Source of the DNA: Faecalibacterium sp.
Lineage (GTDB): Bacteria; Bacillota; Clostridia; Oscillospirales; Ruminococcaceae
Direction of reading: 5' to 3'
Length of the DNA: 64,000 bases
Assembly (NCBI GenBank): GCA_022652735.1
Contig: JALCRP010000003.1
Coordinates: 62,001 to 126,000, forward strand
Every line of letters starts with the position of its first letter. The first letter of the stretch is position 1. A model generated the notes under the pieces. The model did not search any database. It saw nothing but the letters and a program-made list of their open reading frames with translations, and was not told where the DNA came from. This document shows, piece by piece, positions 42,603 to 52,119 of this stretch. The position numbers and the translations under genes are program-made.

Positions 42603-43076
42603 ATGGCAAAACCTGCATATTATTCGCTGAACCAGTATGGTTCTTCCGGGCCGGACGTCGGCCTCATCCAGAAATGGATCAATGGGGTCCGTACCAAATG
42701 GACCAGCATCATTCCCCTTACGGTAGACGGCAAATTCGGCACCAACACCCAGAAGGCCGTCAAACAGTTCCAGACCATCGTCGGGCTGACGGTGGACGGC
42801 AAGGTCGGCAACAACACCTGGAATGCCCTGTATGATAACTACGCGGCGATCATCGCTCCTGGTGAGCAGTATCCCGGCGTGTACATCAAAAACGGCACCA
42901 AGGGCGCAACCGTGAAGAGCGCGCAGGCCCGCCTGACAGTCAAAGGTTATCCGCTGACGGCGGATGGCATTTTCGGCTCGAAGACGCTGGCGGCCACGAA
43001 AGCTTTCCAAGCGGCGAACGGCCTTTCTGTGGATGGCATCATCGGCAACAACACTTGGACCAAACTGTATGCGTAA
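42603..43076 (+). CDS. Protein with two peptidoglycan-binding domains
   Basis: A 157-residue protein made of two PG_binding_1 modules (about 10-78: LTVDGKFGTNTQKAVKQFQ, LTVDGKVGNNTWNALYDNY; about 90-157: LTADGIFGSKTLAATKAFQ, LSVDGIIGNNTWTKLYA). No signal peptide or catalytic domain is present. Position next to spoIIR and a sigma-K-like sequence suggests a spore envelope role in the mother cell, which is inference. AAGGAGG precedes the ATG. Confidence 0.85.
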   Translation: MAKPAYYSLNQYGSSGPDVGLIQKWINGVRTKWTSIIPLTVDGKFGTNTQKAVKQFQTIVGLTVDGKVGNNTWNALYDNYAAIIAPGEQYPGVYIKNGTKGATVKSAQARLTVKGYPLTADGIFGSKTLAATKAFQAANGLSVDGIIGNNTWTKLYA

Positions 43077-43177
43077 ATCCTGATGCGGCACAGTGCCGCG
43101 CACAGGGCATAGCCCAGTAAACCCATGCGCCGCGGCGGCGCGTTGACTCGGCGGCAAAAAAAGCCGCCTGAATCCAA

Positions 43178-43215
43178 ATGGCGTCCCATTTTTGGGGCGC
43201 CATTTGTGTTATAAT
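43178..43215 (+). other. Hairpin and TATAAT before addB
   Basis: AAATGGCG-TCCC pairs with GGGG-CGCCATTT (43176-43205) and ends the preceding transcript. GTGTTATAATAACAC follows, a palindrome that contains TATAAT (43210-43215) without a clear -35. Confidence 0.45.
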
Positions 43216-43263
43216 AACACAAAACAAAACGATACTTCTCCAAAAAGAAAGGCGGAAACGGCG

Positions 43264-46200
43264 ATGCTGCAATGGATCGAAGGCCCTTCCGGGAGCGGGA
43301 AAACCACGCTCCTTTATCAAAAAGTGCAGACGCTGGCGGCAGCCGGGCGAAAGAGCATTCTGCTTGTGCCCGAGCAGTTTACAAGCAGCACGGAAAATCG
43401 CATCTACCGCACCCTCGGCGAGCAGGGCGCCGGCATGGTCGAAAGCCTTTCGTTTACTTCGCTGTCAGAGCGTATCCTTGATACGCTGGGCGGCGCGGCC
43501 GTTAAAACGCTGACGGATGCAGGCCGTGCCGTGCTGGTGCGCCGCGCGCTGGCCGGCCTTACGGATGAGATTCAGTATTACCGCCGCCACCGCCGCAGCG
43601 CGGCTTTCTGCACGATGGCTGCCGAGACGATCGACGAGCTGAAAAGCGCGGGGATTTCGGCCGCCGCGCTGCGCGCCCTTGCGCCGGGGTGCGGCGCGGA
43701 AAAGGATAAGCTTGCCGAGCTGGCGCTGATCTACGAGGGCTATGAGGCGCTTTTGGCGCAGACGGGCATGGACCCGGCCGACCGCCTTACTTTGGCGGCC
43801 GATCGCCTTGAAGGGGCCGTGGCAGAGGGCAGCCTGCCCGCGTTTTTGGCCGGGCGGGAAGTGTTTGTGGATGAATTCGATACCTTTAACGCGCCGAAAA
43901 AGCGCCTGATGGCCGCGCTGATGGCGGCCGCACCAAACGTAACGGTTGCGCTTTGCGCCGATGGGCGGCCCGCCGAAGCCGGCGATGTGAGCCTGTTTTC
44001 GGGCGGGCGCAAGTTGGCGCTGGCGCTCGAACGCCTTGCACGGGAAAATGGGGTGCGCGTGGCTGCGCCGATCGTTTTGCGTGAGGACGTGCGCCACAAA
44101 GAGGCCCCAGGCCTTGCCGCGCTGGCCGAATATCTGATTAAAGAGGGCGCCTCGGCGGGCGATTCTGCACCTTTCTCGGAAGATGCCGCCCCACAGGCGC
44201 CCGAGGCAATCCGCCTATATGCGGCGCCGGGCCGTGAGGAAGAGGCCCGTGCCGCCGCGGCCGCTATCCGCCATTTGGTGCGCGCCGGCACACGCTATCA
44301 AAAAATCGCCGTCGTCTGCCGTGATGCCGCGCAGTACCGCGCCGCGGTGCGGTATGAGTTCCGCTTGGCGGGCATTCCGCTTTTCTGCGATGAGGCGACG
44401 ACGCCGGAATTTTCGGCCCCGGCCAATGCGGTCAAGGCGCTTTTGGGCCTTGTGCGCGGGGCGGATTACGGCGAAAATATGGTGGCGCTGGCCAAAACGG
44501 GCCTATGCGGCCTGACGGAGGCCGAAACCTGCGCGCTGGATAACTATGTGTATACGTGGACGCCGCGCCGTGCAGATTGGGCGCTGCCCTTTGCCCGCAG
44601 CCCGCAGGGCTTTGGCGAGGCAAGCCGCGTAACGCAGGAGGAACAGCAGAGCGTGGCCGAAGCCGAGGCCGCGCGCCAAAAGCTTGTGCCGCCCGTGGAA
44701 AAGCTGCGCGCCAAATGCCAAAAGGCCGATACCGCGGCCGTCAGCAAGGCACTCTATTTTTGCTTGAAAGAGCTTGGCGCCGAGGAAAGCCAAGCCGCGC
44801 TGGTGGCCGCGCTGCGCGCAGGGCAGGGCATCCCGGCCGCTGAGGAGGCTGCGCGCGAATGGAACGTCGTTATGGAGCTTTTGAACCAGATGACGCTTTT
44901 GCTGGGCAGCGATGCGCTTGACCCGGCGGAATACCTCGAGCTGTTCACGCTGCTGCTGCGCACATCCGATTTGGGTCATATCCCCGAGACGCTCGACGCT
45001 GTGATCTTTACTTCGGCGGGCAAAATGCGTCTTGCCGACCCAGATTATGTGTTTATGCTGGGCCTTGCGGAAGGAGAGTTCCCCGCCGCGCCCGGCGAAA
45101 CGGGCCTTTTAAGCCATGCCGACCGCGACGCGCTGATGGCGCAGGATGTCGAGCTGCCCGATTGCTTTGAAAACCGCGTCGTGCGCGAGCAAATTTGCTT
45201 TTATAAGGCCATGACGGCCCCAAAGCGCGGCCTGTGGCTCAGCTGGCCGGAGGGCGCGGGCCTGCCGCTGACAAGCGCGCTGGCGCCGGCCGCCAAGGTG
45301 TTCTCGTTTCTTGCGCCGCAGCTGGAGGCGGCGGATTATGCCGCGACGCCCGCCGCCGCGCTTGACCGTCTGGGCAGCGTATGGAACTTGGATAACGCCG
45401 AGACGGCCAGCTTGTATGCCGCTTTGCAGCGCCGCGGCGAAACGCGGGATACGCTTTCACTGCTGCGCACGGCCGCGGCCGATGCCCCCCGGAAAGTAAC
45501 CGATCTTTCCGCGATGGAGCGTGTGCTGGGGCCGAAGATGCACCTTTCGCCCAGCCAGATGGAAAAATACTACTCCTGCCGGTACGGCTACTTTTTACAG
45601 TATGTGCTGGGCCTGCGCCCGCGCCAGAAGGCCAAGCTCACCCCAAACCAAAGCGGCAGCCTGATGCACTGGGTGCTCCAGATGGCGCTTGACCCAAACC
45701 CTGCGAACCCTTATGCTGCTCTGCGCAGCGCACCGTTCGAGCAGATGGACGACGCGCAGCTTGCCACGCTGGCTTCGCAGCTAACGGACGCCTATGTGGC
45801 GCTTTATATGCCCGACGATACGGCACGCTTTGCCTATCTGATCCGGCGCGTAAAGCGTAGTTTGGCGGGCCTTTTGTGCTATTTGCGCGATGAACAGCGC
45901 CAAAGCAGCTTTCGCCCGGCGGCCTGCGAGGCGCGTATCGGCGATGAGCCGGGCTGCCTGCCGCCGCAGGTATATCGCCTTCCGGATGGGCATGCCGTCG
46001 AGATCATCGGCACGATCGACCGCGTGGATACCTGGACGGACAGCGCCGCCCGGCGCTGGGTGCGCGTGGTGGATTACAAAACCGGCGCAAAGGCATTCGA
46101 TTTGAAGGAAGTTTACTGCGGGCTGGATTGCCAGATGCTTTTATATCTGTTTACGCTGACGCGCGATGCAAGCGGCCGCTTTACGGGCGCGCAGCCCGCG

Positions 46201-46731
46201 GGCGTTTTGTACCTTCTGGCCGACCCCGCCCCTGTGGAAACGACGCGCGACGCCTCGGCGCCGGCACCCTACAAGCTGGATGGCGTCGTGCAGGAAAACG
46301 CCGCCGTATACGAAGCGATGGACGCCGACGAAACGGGCATGTATCTGCCGTTCAACTTTCAAAACGGAAAACCGAACCCGCGCCAAAAGAAAAAGCTGGC
46401 CGACCCCGAAAAGCTCGGCCGCATCGAGCGTCACCTCGACGGGCTTGTACAGGAGATGGCCTGTGAGCTGTACGCCGGCGAGATCGACGCCACGCCGCTT
46501 TGTACTTCTGCGCGCGATGCCTGTGCGTATTGCGATTTCGCGGCGATTTGCTGCCACGAGCCGGGCAAAAACGAGCGGGCATTGAACGCGCCCGATGACC
46601 CCTTTGGCGAGGAAGAAGCTGCCCCGGAGCAGGGAGAATTGCCGGGTGCGGCTGCGCCCGACGAAAAGCGGGATGACGCCCCGAAAAAAGCAAACACTTC
46701 GGCCGAAAAGGAGGAACCGAACCATGCCTGA
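43264..46731 (+). CDS. addB: ATP-dependent helicase/deoxyribonuclease subunit B
   Basis: A 1155-residue AddB subunit of the AddAB double-strand-break repair nuclease. Walker A GPSGSGKTT (8-15, K13) lies at the N terminus. The C-terminal nuclease has the DYKTGAKAFDLKEVY motif (about 938), and four cysteines hold the 4Fe-4S cluster: C772 in YYSCRYGY and C1087/C1090/C1096 in CAYCDFAAIC. After the cluster there is a 50-residue acidic Ala/Glu/Lys tail. ATG 43264 is chosen; the frame is open to 43192 without a ribosome site. The stop overlaps addA by 8 bp. Confidence 0.95.
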   Translation: MLQWIEGPSGSGKTTLLYQKVQTLAAAGRKSILLVPEQFTSSTENRIYRTLGEQGAGMVESLSFTSLSERILDTLGGAAVKTLTDAGRAVLVRRALAGLTDEIQYYRRHRRSAAFCTMAAETIDELKSAGISAAALRALAPGCGAEKDKLAELALIYEGYEALLAQTGMDPADRLTLAADRLEGAVAEGSLPAFLAGREVFVDEFDTFNAPKKRLMAALMAAAPNVTVALCADGRPAEAGDVSLFSGGRKLALALERLARENGVRVAAPIVLREDVRHKEAPGLAALAEYLIKEGASAGDSAPFSEDAAPQAPEAIRLYAAPGREEEARAAAAAIRHLVRAGTRYQKIAVVCRDAAQYRAAVRYEFRLAGIPLFCDEATTPEFSAPANAVKALLGLVRGADYGENMVALAKTGLCGLTEAETCALDNYVYTWTPRRADWALPFARSPQGFGEASRVTQEEQQSVAEAEAARQKLVPPVEKLRAKCQKADTAAVSKALYFCLKELGAEESQAALVAALRAGQGIPAAEEAAREWNVVMELLNQMTLLLGSDALDPAEYLELFTLLLRTSDLGHIPETLDAVIFTSAGKMRLADPDYVFMLGLAEGEFPAAPGETGLLSHADRDALMAQDVELPDCFENRVVREQICFYKAMTAPKRGLWLSWPEGAGLPLTSALAPAAKVFSFLAPQLEAADYAATPAAALDRLGSVWNLDNAETASLYAALQRRGETRDTLSLLRTAAADAPRKVTDLSAMERVLGPKMHLSPSQMEKYYSCRYGYFLQYVLGLRPRQKAKLTPNQSGSLMHWVLQMALDPNPANPYAALRSAPFEQMDDAQLATLASQLTDAYVALYMPDDTARFAYLIRRVKRSLAGLLCYLRDEQRQSSFRPAACEARIGDEPGCLPPQVYRLPDGHAVEIIGTIDRVDTWTDSAARRWVRVVDYKTGAKAFDLKEVYCGLDCQMLLYLFTLTRDASGRFTGAQPAGVLYLLADPAPVETTRDASAPAPYKLDGVVQENAAVYEAMDADETGMYLPFNFQNGKPNPRQKKKLADPEKLGRIERHLDGLVQEMACELYAGEIDATPLCTSARDACAYCDFAAICCHEPGKNERALNAPDDPFGEEEAAPEQGELPGAAAPDEKRDDAPKKANTSAEKEEPNHA

Positions 46732-49700
46732 CACAAAATGGACGCCCGCGCAGGCAGCCGCGATCGAAGACCGCGGCGGTACGCTTTTGGTCAGCGCGGC
46801 GGCGGGCAGCGGCAAAACGGCCGTGCTTGTCGAGCGCGCGGTTGGGCTGATCCTCGACGAGCAAGCGCCTGTGGAGGCCGACCGCCTTTTGATTTTGACC
46901 TTTACCAAAGCCGCCGCCGCCGAGCTGCGCGCCCGCATCGCCGGCCGCCTGACGGAAGAAGTACAGAAGGACCCGCGCAATGCCCGCCTGCGCCGCCAAA
47001 AGATGCTTTTGCAGCGCGCGCCGATCGGCACGATTGACTCTTTTTGCCTCGATTTGCTGCGGCGGAACTTTGCCGCGCTGGAGATTCCGCCCGATTTTTC
47101 CCCCGCGGAGGAGGGCGGCTTACAGCAGCTGCGCGATGAGGCCTTGAACGAGACAATGGAGCAGGCTGTGCAAAGCCCGGATTTTTGCGCCTTTGCCGAT
47201 CTTTACGGCCGCGGCCGAACGGATGCCGCCGCGGGCAATACAATTTTGCAGGTGTACGAGTTTTTACAGGCCTTGCCAAACCCGGAGGCTACGCTTGCGG
47301 TGTGGCTGTCTTCGTGGCAGACGCCGGGCAGCTTTGCGGCCTCGGGCTGGGCAAAGCTGCTTTGCGGCGATGCCGCCCGCCTTTGCCGCGAAAGTGCCGC
47401 GCTGGCCCAAAAGGCGCTGCCGCTTTTGCGGGAGGATCTCGAGCAGGCGCGCGCAGAGGCCGAGGCCGCCAAAAAGACGCCTGCCGCCAAGGCGAGCGCC
47501 GTGGCAAAAGAAAACGAACGCTTTGCTGAGCCGCTTTCCCGCATGGAGCGCGCGGACGAAACCTGCCAAGCCGCTGCTGCGGCCGCCGCGGCGGGCTGGC
47601 AGCCGCTGTATGAATTTTTTGCGCCGTGGCGCGGCGAAACGCCGCAGCCTTTGCCCGGGCTGAAGGGGATGCCTAAGCGCCTTGCGGGCGAGCATAAAGC
47701 TGTAATCAAAGCGCTGGCCGACCGCTTGGCCGATAACTTTGCCAAAGCCGCGGCGCTTGTGCCCTGCAGCGAGGCCGAGGCCGAACAGGATCGCGTTACC
47801 GCGGCCCCGATGCTTGCCGCGCTGGGCGACGCCGTGCGGGATTTTTCCGCGCGCTATTATGCAAAAAAGATAGAGCATAAGGTGCTGGATTTTTCGGATT
47901 TTGAGCATTTGGCCCTGAAGCTGCTGCAAAACCCGGATGGCACCCGCACGGCCCTTTGCGCTACGATCTGCGCCGGGTTCGACGCCGTGATGGTGGACGA
48001 ATATCAGGACACAAACGCCTTACAGGATGCGCTGTACCGCAGCCTTGCCAAGCCCTCGGGCGATAATCTGTTTTTTGTGGGCGATTTGAAACAAAGCATC
48101 TATCGTTTCCGGCAGGCCGACCCTGCCGTTTTCTGCGAAAAGCAGGAGAGCTTCCCACCTTTGCCGGGGCAAAAGGCGCGCCCGCGCCCCGAAAGCGCCG
48201 GCCAAAGCGCCGCCTTGGCGCTGGATGCCAACTTCCGCTCGGCGCCCGCCGTTGTGGATGGCATCAACTTTTTGTTTGAAGCGTTGATGCGCCCGACGCT
48301 GGGCGGCGTGGCGTACGGCCCGGGGCAGGCGCTTGTCTGCGGCGTACCGGGCACCTATCCGGGCAAAGCGGAGGCACATGTGCTGCGCACGGCCGAAAGG
48401 CCCGGCGATGCGGCGTGGATTGCCCAGCGCATTCGCCGGATGCTCGACGAGGCCTATCCGGTACGCGAGGGCACCGGCACACGCCCCCTGCGCTGTGAGG
48501 ATTGCTGCATTTTGCTGACGACGCGCGGCTGGTTCGGCGCCTACGAAAAGGCGCTTGAAGCCGTGGGCATCCCTGTCTATGCCGATACGGCAGATGATTT
48601 GCTCTCGGCGCCGCAGATGCGCCCGCTGATCGCGCTGCTGCGCACGATCGATAACCCGAGCCAGAATATCGAGCTTGCGGCCGCAATGCGCAGTGCGCTG
48701 TTCGGCTTTTCGGATGATGACCTTCTGCGCCTGCGCGCGGCACAAAAACAGCGCAGCCTGTACGGCGCGCTCGTGGCCGCGGCACAAAGCGATGCGCAGG
48801 ACGCCTTTTGGGAAAAATGCCGTGCTTTTTCCGCGCGGCTGGGCGCGCTGCGGCGGCTTTCTCGCTCGATCCCGGTGGACGAGCTGCTGGAGGAAATTTT
48901 TGCCTCGACGGGTTACCTTGCCGCTGTCGGCGCGGGGCCAAACGGCGCGCGCCGGCGCGATGAAGTACGGCGCTTTTCCGCTTGGGCGGCCACGGCGGGC
49001 GCGGGCGGCCTTTCTGCGCTCATCCGCGCCATCGATGCGACAGAGGCCGCGGGCGGCCGTATGGATGCAGCCCCGGGCAAAAGCAAGCCGGGCTGTGTCT
49101 CAATCATGACAATCCACCGCTCGAAGGGCTTACAGTTCCCGGTGGTGTTTTTGGCGGATACGGCGCATGCCTTTAACCTCGAGGACAGCAAAAATGCCGT
49201 GCTGCTGCACCGTACGCTGGGGATCGGCCTTTCGCTGCGTACGCCGGCCGGCTGGTATCCTACGGCCGCGCGGCTGGCTTTGCGCCGCCAAGCCGAGCAG
49301 GAAACGCGCAGCGAAGAAATGCGCCTTTTGTATGTGGCGGCTACACGCGCGCAGGATTATCTGATCCTTACCATCCCGCTGGAAAAGCCTGAAAATGCGC
49401 TGGCCCGGCTGGCGCCGTGCCTGTACGCGGGCGCGGCGGAAGGCGCGCTTGCCTCGGCCGGGCAGTTTTCCACATGGCTTTTGGCGGCGCTTTTGCAGCA
49501 TCCGGCCGGCGGCGCCCTGCGGGAGGCGGCCGGCTTGCGTGAGCTGCCCTGCCGCGCTACCGAAAGCGCATGGGAGATTACGCTTGAGGATGCGCCGGAA
49601 ACCGCCGAAACCGCCGAGCGCCGCCCGGAACAGCCTGCCAGCCCGCCGGATACGGCAATGGTGGAAACCATCGAGGATTCCTTCGCGTGGCAGTACCCGG

Positions 49701-50503
49701 CCGCGGCCGAAACGGAAATCCCTGCCAAAGTCAGCGTGACGGCGGTGGTGCATAAATCCGAGGCGACGACGCTGGAGCGGCCGGGCTTTCTGTCGGCCGC
49801 GGGCATGACGGCGGCCGAAAAGGGCACGGCGCTGCATACCTTTTTGGAACATGCCGATTTTGCGGCGCTTGCCGCGGCAAAGCGGCAGGGCGAAGCGGCG
49901 CTGGAGGCTGCCCTTAGCGCCGAGGCCGCGCGCCAGCTTGCACAAAAGCTGACAGACCCCGAAACGGCCCAACAGCTGGATTTCGCCCGGCTGCGGGCCT
50001 TTGTGGAAAGCGAAGCGTTTGCGCGTATTACGGCCGCCGAGCAGGTGCTGCGGGAATACGATTTCATCACGGGCCTGCCCGCCTCGGCCGTGCTGGCCGC
50101 ACAGCAATATGCGCAGGCCACGGGGCAGGCACCGGCGGATGATATGTCACAAGACGAAAACGCCGGGCCGCAGGCCGATTCCGCCGCGGCCGATGTGCCG
50201 CGTGAAGCCCATGCCGGGCCGCAGGACAAAAACGCCGAGCTTTCTTGCGCCGCGGCGCAAAGCCCTGCCGCAGAGCCGACGGTTTTGGTACAGGGCATCG
50301 CCGATGTGGTGCTTGTTTTTGCCGATCACGTCGAAATCCTTGATTACAAAACCGACCGCCGCAAAACGGAGGCGGAGCTGCTTGCGGCCTACCGCCCGCA
50401 GTTAAATTTGTATGCCCGCGCCGTGGCCCGGCGTTTTGATCCGAAGCCCGTTACCTATAAGGGCATTTATTCCTTTTCGCTTGGCCGGCTGATCGAGGCC
50501 TAG
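46724..50503 (+). CDS. addA: ATP-dependent helicase/nuclease subunit A
   Basis: A 1259-residue UvrD-like helicase with C-terminal RecB nuclease. Walker A SAAAGSGKTA (24-33, K31), motif II VMVDEYQDTN, motif III FVGDLKQSIYRFR and motif V/VI (MTIHRSKGLQFPVV, LLYVAATRAQDYL) are intact. In the nuclease, GIADVV (D1194) and DYKTDR (D1207, K1209) are present. About 50 low-complexity residues (roughly 1135-1186, with two AGPQ copies) are inserted just before these motifs. AAAAGGAGG precedes ATG 46724. Confidence 0.95.
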   Translation: MPDTKWTPAQAAAIEDRGGTLLVSAAAGSGKTAVLVERAVGLILDEQAPVEADRLLILTFTKAAAAELRARIAGRLTEEVQKDPRNARLRRQKMLLQRAPIGTIDSFCLDLLRRNFAALEIPPDFSPAEEGGLQQLRDEALNETMEQAVQSPDFCAFADLYGRGRTDAAAGNTILQVYEFLQALPNPEATLAVWLSSWQTPGSFAASGWAKLLCGDAARLCRESAALAQKALPLLREDLEQARAEAEAAKKTPAAKASAVAKENERFAEPLSRMERADETCQAAAAAAAAGWQPLYEFFAPWRGETPQPLPGLKGMPKRLAGEHKAVIKALADRLADNFAKAAALVPCSEAEAEQDRVTAAPMLAALGDAVRDFSARYYAKKIEHKVLDFSDFEHLALKLLQNPDGTRTALCATICAGFDAVMVDEYQDTNALQDALYRSLAKPSGDNLFFVGDLKQSIYRFRQADPAVFCEKQESFPPLPGQKARPRPESAGQSAALALDANFRSAPAVVDGINFLFEALMRPTLGGVAYGPGQALVCGVPGTYPGKAEAHVLRTAERPGDAAWIAQRIRRMLDEAYPVREGTGTRPLRCEDCCILLTTRGWFGAYEKALEAVGIPVYADTADDLLSAPQMRPLIALLRTIDNPSQNIELAAAMRSALFGFSDDDLLRLRAAQKQRSLYGALVAAAQSDAQDAFWEKCRAFSARLGALRRLSRSIPVDELLEEIFASTGYLAAVGAGPNGARRRDEVRRFSAWAATAGAGGLSALIRAIDATEAAGGRMDAAPGKSKPGCVSIMTIHRSKGLQFPVVFLADTAHAFNLEDSKNAVLLHRTLGIGLSLRTPAGWYPTAARLALRRQAEQETRSEEMRLLYVAATRAQDYLILTIPLEKPENALARLAPCLYAGAAEGALASAGQFSTWLLAALLQHPAGGALREAAGLRELPCRATESAWEITLEDAPETAETAERRPEQPASPPDTAMVETIEDSFAWQYPAAAETEIPAKVSVTAVVHKSEATTLERPGFLSAAGMTAAEKGTALHTFLEHADFAALAAAKRQGEAALEAALSAEAARQLAQKLTDPETAQQLDFARLRAFVESEAFARITAAEQVLREYDFITGLPASAVLAAQQYAQATGQAPADDMSQDENAGPQADSAAADVPREAHAGPQDKNAELSCAAAQSPAAEPTVLVQGIADVVLVFADHVEILDYKTDRRKTEAELLAAYRPQLNLYARAVARRFDPKPVTYKGIYSFSLGRLIEA

Positions 50504-50580
50504 CCCGCCGCAAAAGGCCCGGTGGCCTACGCAAATGTCGGCCGATTGCATGCAACACTGAAAATTGTGCGGCGCCGCCC

Positions 50581-50609
50581 TTGACAATACGCCCGGGGTG
50601 CGGTACAAT
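50581..50609 (+). promoter_or_regulatory. Promoter of the infC-rpmI-rplT operon
   Basis: TTGACA (50581-50586), 17-bp spacer, TACAAT (50604-50609), about 195 bp before the infC start. Confidence 0.85.
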
Positions 50610-50615
50610 AACTCG

Positions 50616-50802
50616 GTAAAGAAAGCAGCTTCCGGCCTTTTCGATCGCCGCGCTCGCCTCGTGGGCATCTTGTGCCCCGGGCCAACATTACACTTTTTCG
50701 GCAGAAATGCCGGGTAATTTGTATGCGCGCGGCTGTCTTTCGGGGCGGCCGCGTTTTTGCTTTTGTAAGTGGATTAACAGTTGTTATGGGAGGTGTGTTC
50801 GA
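50616..50802 (+). promoter_or_regulatory. infC leader with attenuator (L20-leader type)
   Basis: The 185-nt leader contains a small CGGCA/TGCCG hairpin (about 50699-50713) and then a terminator: CGCGGCTG (50728-50735) with CGGCCGCG (50746-50753), followed by TTTTT. A leader terminator before infC-rpmI-rplT is the arrangement of the Firmicutes L20 autoregulatory leader, where L20 binding promotes termination. I infer the same here; the L20-binding core was not verified. Confidence 0.6.
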
Positions 50803-51345
50803 ATCGCTACCGCAGGAAAATCGAAAGAAACGGAGATCAATGAGGCCATCCGCGATCGGGAGATCCGCTTGATTGGCGCCGACGGCGCTCAGTTGGGTGT
50901 GATGTCTGCCCGTGAAGCGCTGGCTGCCGCCGAGGCGGCCGGTCTGGATCTGGTCAAAATTGCACCGCAGGCAAAGCCGCCGGTGTGCAAGATTCTGGAT
51001 TACGGCAAATATCGCTTTGAACAGCAAAAGAAGGATAAGGAAGCCAAGAAGAACCAAAAGGTGGTCGACATCAAGGAAGTTCGCCTTTCGCTCAATATTG
51101 ACACCAATGACTTCAACACCAAATTGAATCAGGCGACGAAGTTTCTCGCCGCCGGCCATAAGGTGAAAGCATCGATCCGTTTCCGCGGCCGCGAGATGGC
51201 GCATACCAGCCTTGGCGCCGATGTCTTAAAGGATTTTGCAAAGGCTTTGCCCAATGCGACATCCGATAAGCCGCCGGTGCTCGAAGGCCGCACGATGACG
51301 ATACTGTTTACCCCGGTTGCCGGCAAGCCTGCCGTCAACAAGTAA
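50803..51345 (+). CDS. infC: Translation initiation factor IF-3
   Basis: A 180-residue IF-3 with N-domain (INEAIRDREIRLIGADGAQLGVMSAREAL), linker and C-domain (KEVRLSLNIDTNDFNTKLNQATKFLAAGHKVKASIRFRGREM region). No ATG/GTG/TTG lies in a suitable place. ATC at 50803 is the likely start: GGGAGG is 9 bases before it, and rare ATT/ATC/ATA starts are the rule for infC, allowing IF-3 to repress its own translation. It heads the infC-rpmI-rplT operon. Confidence 0.93.
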   Translation: MATAGKSKETEINEAIRDREIRLIGADGAQLGVMSAREALAAAEAAGLDLVKIAPQAKPPVCKILDYGKYRFEQQKKDKEAKKNQKVVDIKEVRLSLNIDTNDFNTKLNQATKFLAAGHKVKASIRFRGREMAHTSLGADVLKDFAKALPNATSDKPPVLEGRTMTILFTPVAGKPAVNK

Positions 51346-51367
51346 AACATTTAGGAGGATACTCAAA

Positions 51368-51571
51368 ATGGCTAAGATGAAGCTCAAGACGCTGTCGGGC
51401 GCTAAAAAGCGCTTCAAACTCACCAAGAACGGAAAGATCAAGCGTGGCCACGCATTCCGCAGCCACATCCTGACCAAGAAGGATACCAAAACCACCCGCG
51501 GTTACCGCCAGCCCAATTACGTGGACGACACCAACGCCGCCGCTGTCAAGAAAATGATGCCTTACGGCTAA
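51368..51571 (+). CDS. rpmI: 50S ribosomal protein L35
   Basis: A 67-residue basic L35 protein (MKLKTLSGAKKRFKLTKNGK, HAFRSHIL). AGGAGGA precedes ATG 51368. It lies 22 bp after infC. Confidence 0.96.
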   Translation: MAKMKLKTLSGAKKRFKLTKNGKIKRGHAFRSHILTKKDTKTTRGYRQPNYVDDTNAAAVKKMMPYG

Positions 51572-51627
51572 TCGTTTTCCCGGCACTGAAAGTTGATATT
51601 ACCTGACGATAAAGGAGATAGATTACA

Positions 51628-51978
51628 ATGGCACGTATTAAAGGCGCAACGATGACCCATAAACGTCGCAGAAAGATGCTGAAGCTCGCAAAGGGCTTCT
51701 ATGGCTGCAAGAGCAAGCATTTTAAGATGGCTAAGCAGCAGGTCATGAAGAGCGGCAACTACGCTCTGGCCGGCCGCCGCATGAAGAAGCGCCAGTTCCG
51801 CAATCTGTGGATCATGCGCATCAACAACGCTGTTCGCCCCTTGGGGATGAACTACTCCACCTTTATGGCCGGCCTGAAAAAGGCAGGTATCGAGCTGAAC
51901 CGCAAGATGCTCAGCGAGATGGCGATTAACGACCCGAAGAGCTTTGAGGCTCTGGTCGCTTCCGTCAAAAAGGCATAA
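51628..51978 (+). CDS. rplT: 50S ribosomal protein L20
   Basis: A 116-residue L20 protein ([39 protein letters not shown]). It is needed early in 50S assembly and is the usual feedback repressor of this operon. AAAGGAGA precedes the ATG, and a GC hairpin follows the gene. Confidence 0.97.
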   Translation: MARIKGATMTHKRRRKMLKLAKGFYGCKSKHFKMAKQQVMKSGNYALAGRRMKKRQFRNLWIMRINNAVRPLGMNYSTFMAGLKKAGIELNRKMLSEMAINDPKSFEALVASVKKA

Positions 51979-52024
51979 GTTACATTCCTTGACGCACAAA
52001 CCCAAAGAGAACACAGTAAAGGCC

Positions 52025-52054
52025 GACGCCCGCGCACACGCGGGCGTCACTTTT
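52025..52054 (+). terminator. Probable terminator after rplT
   Basis: A 10-bp perfect stem (GACGCCCGCG and complement), CACA loop and ACTTTTGC tail. Confidence 0.6.
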
Positions 52055-52119
52055 GCATTATAGGACAAGTTGCGGCAGCTTTTGCCGCTGCCCTGTGCGA
52101 CGAAGGAGCGCATCGCCGC

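Noticed and set aside
50795-50812. GTTCGAATC as a tRNA T-loop
   Set aside because: No acceptor, D or anticodon arms fit around it; it is the ribosome-site/start region of infC.
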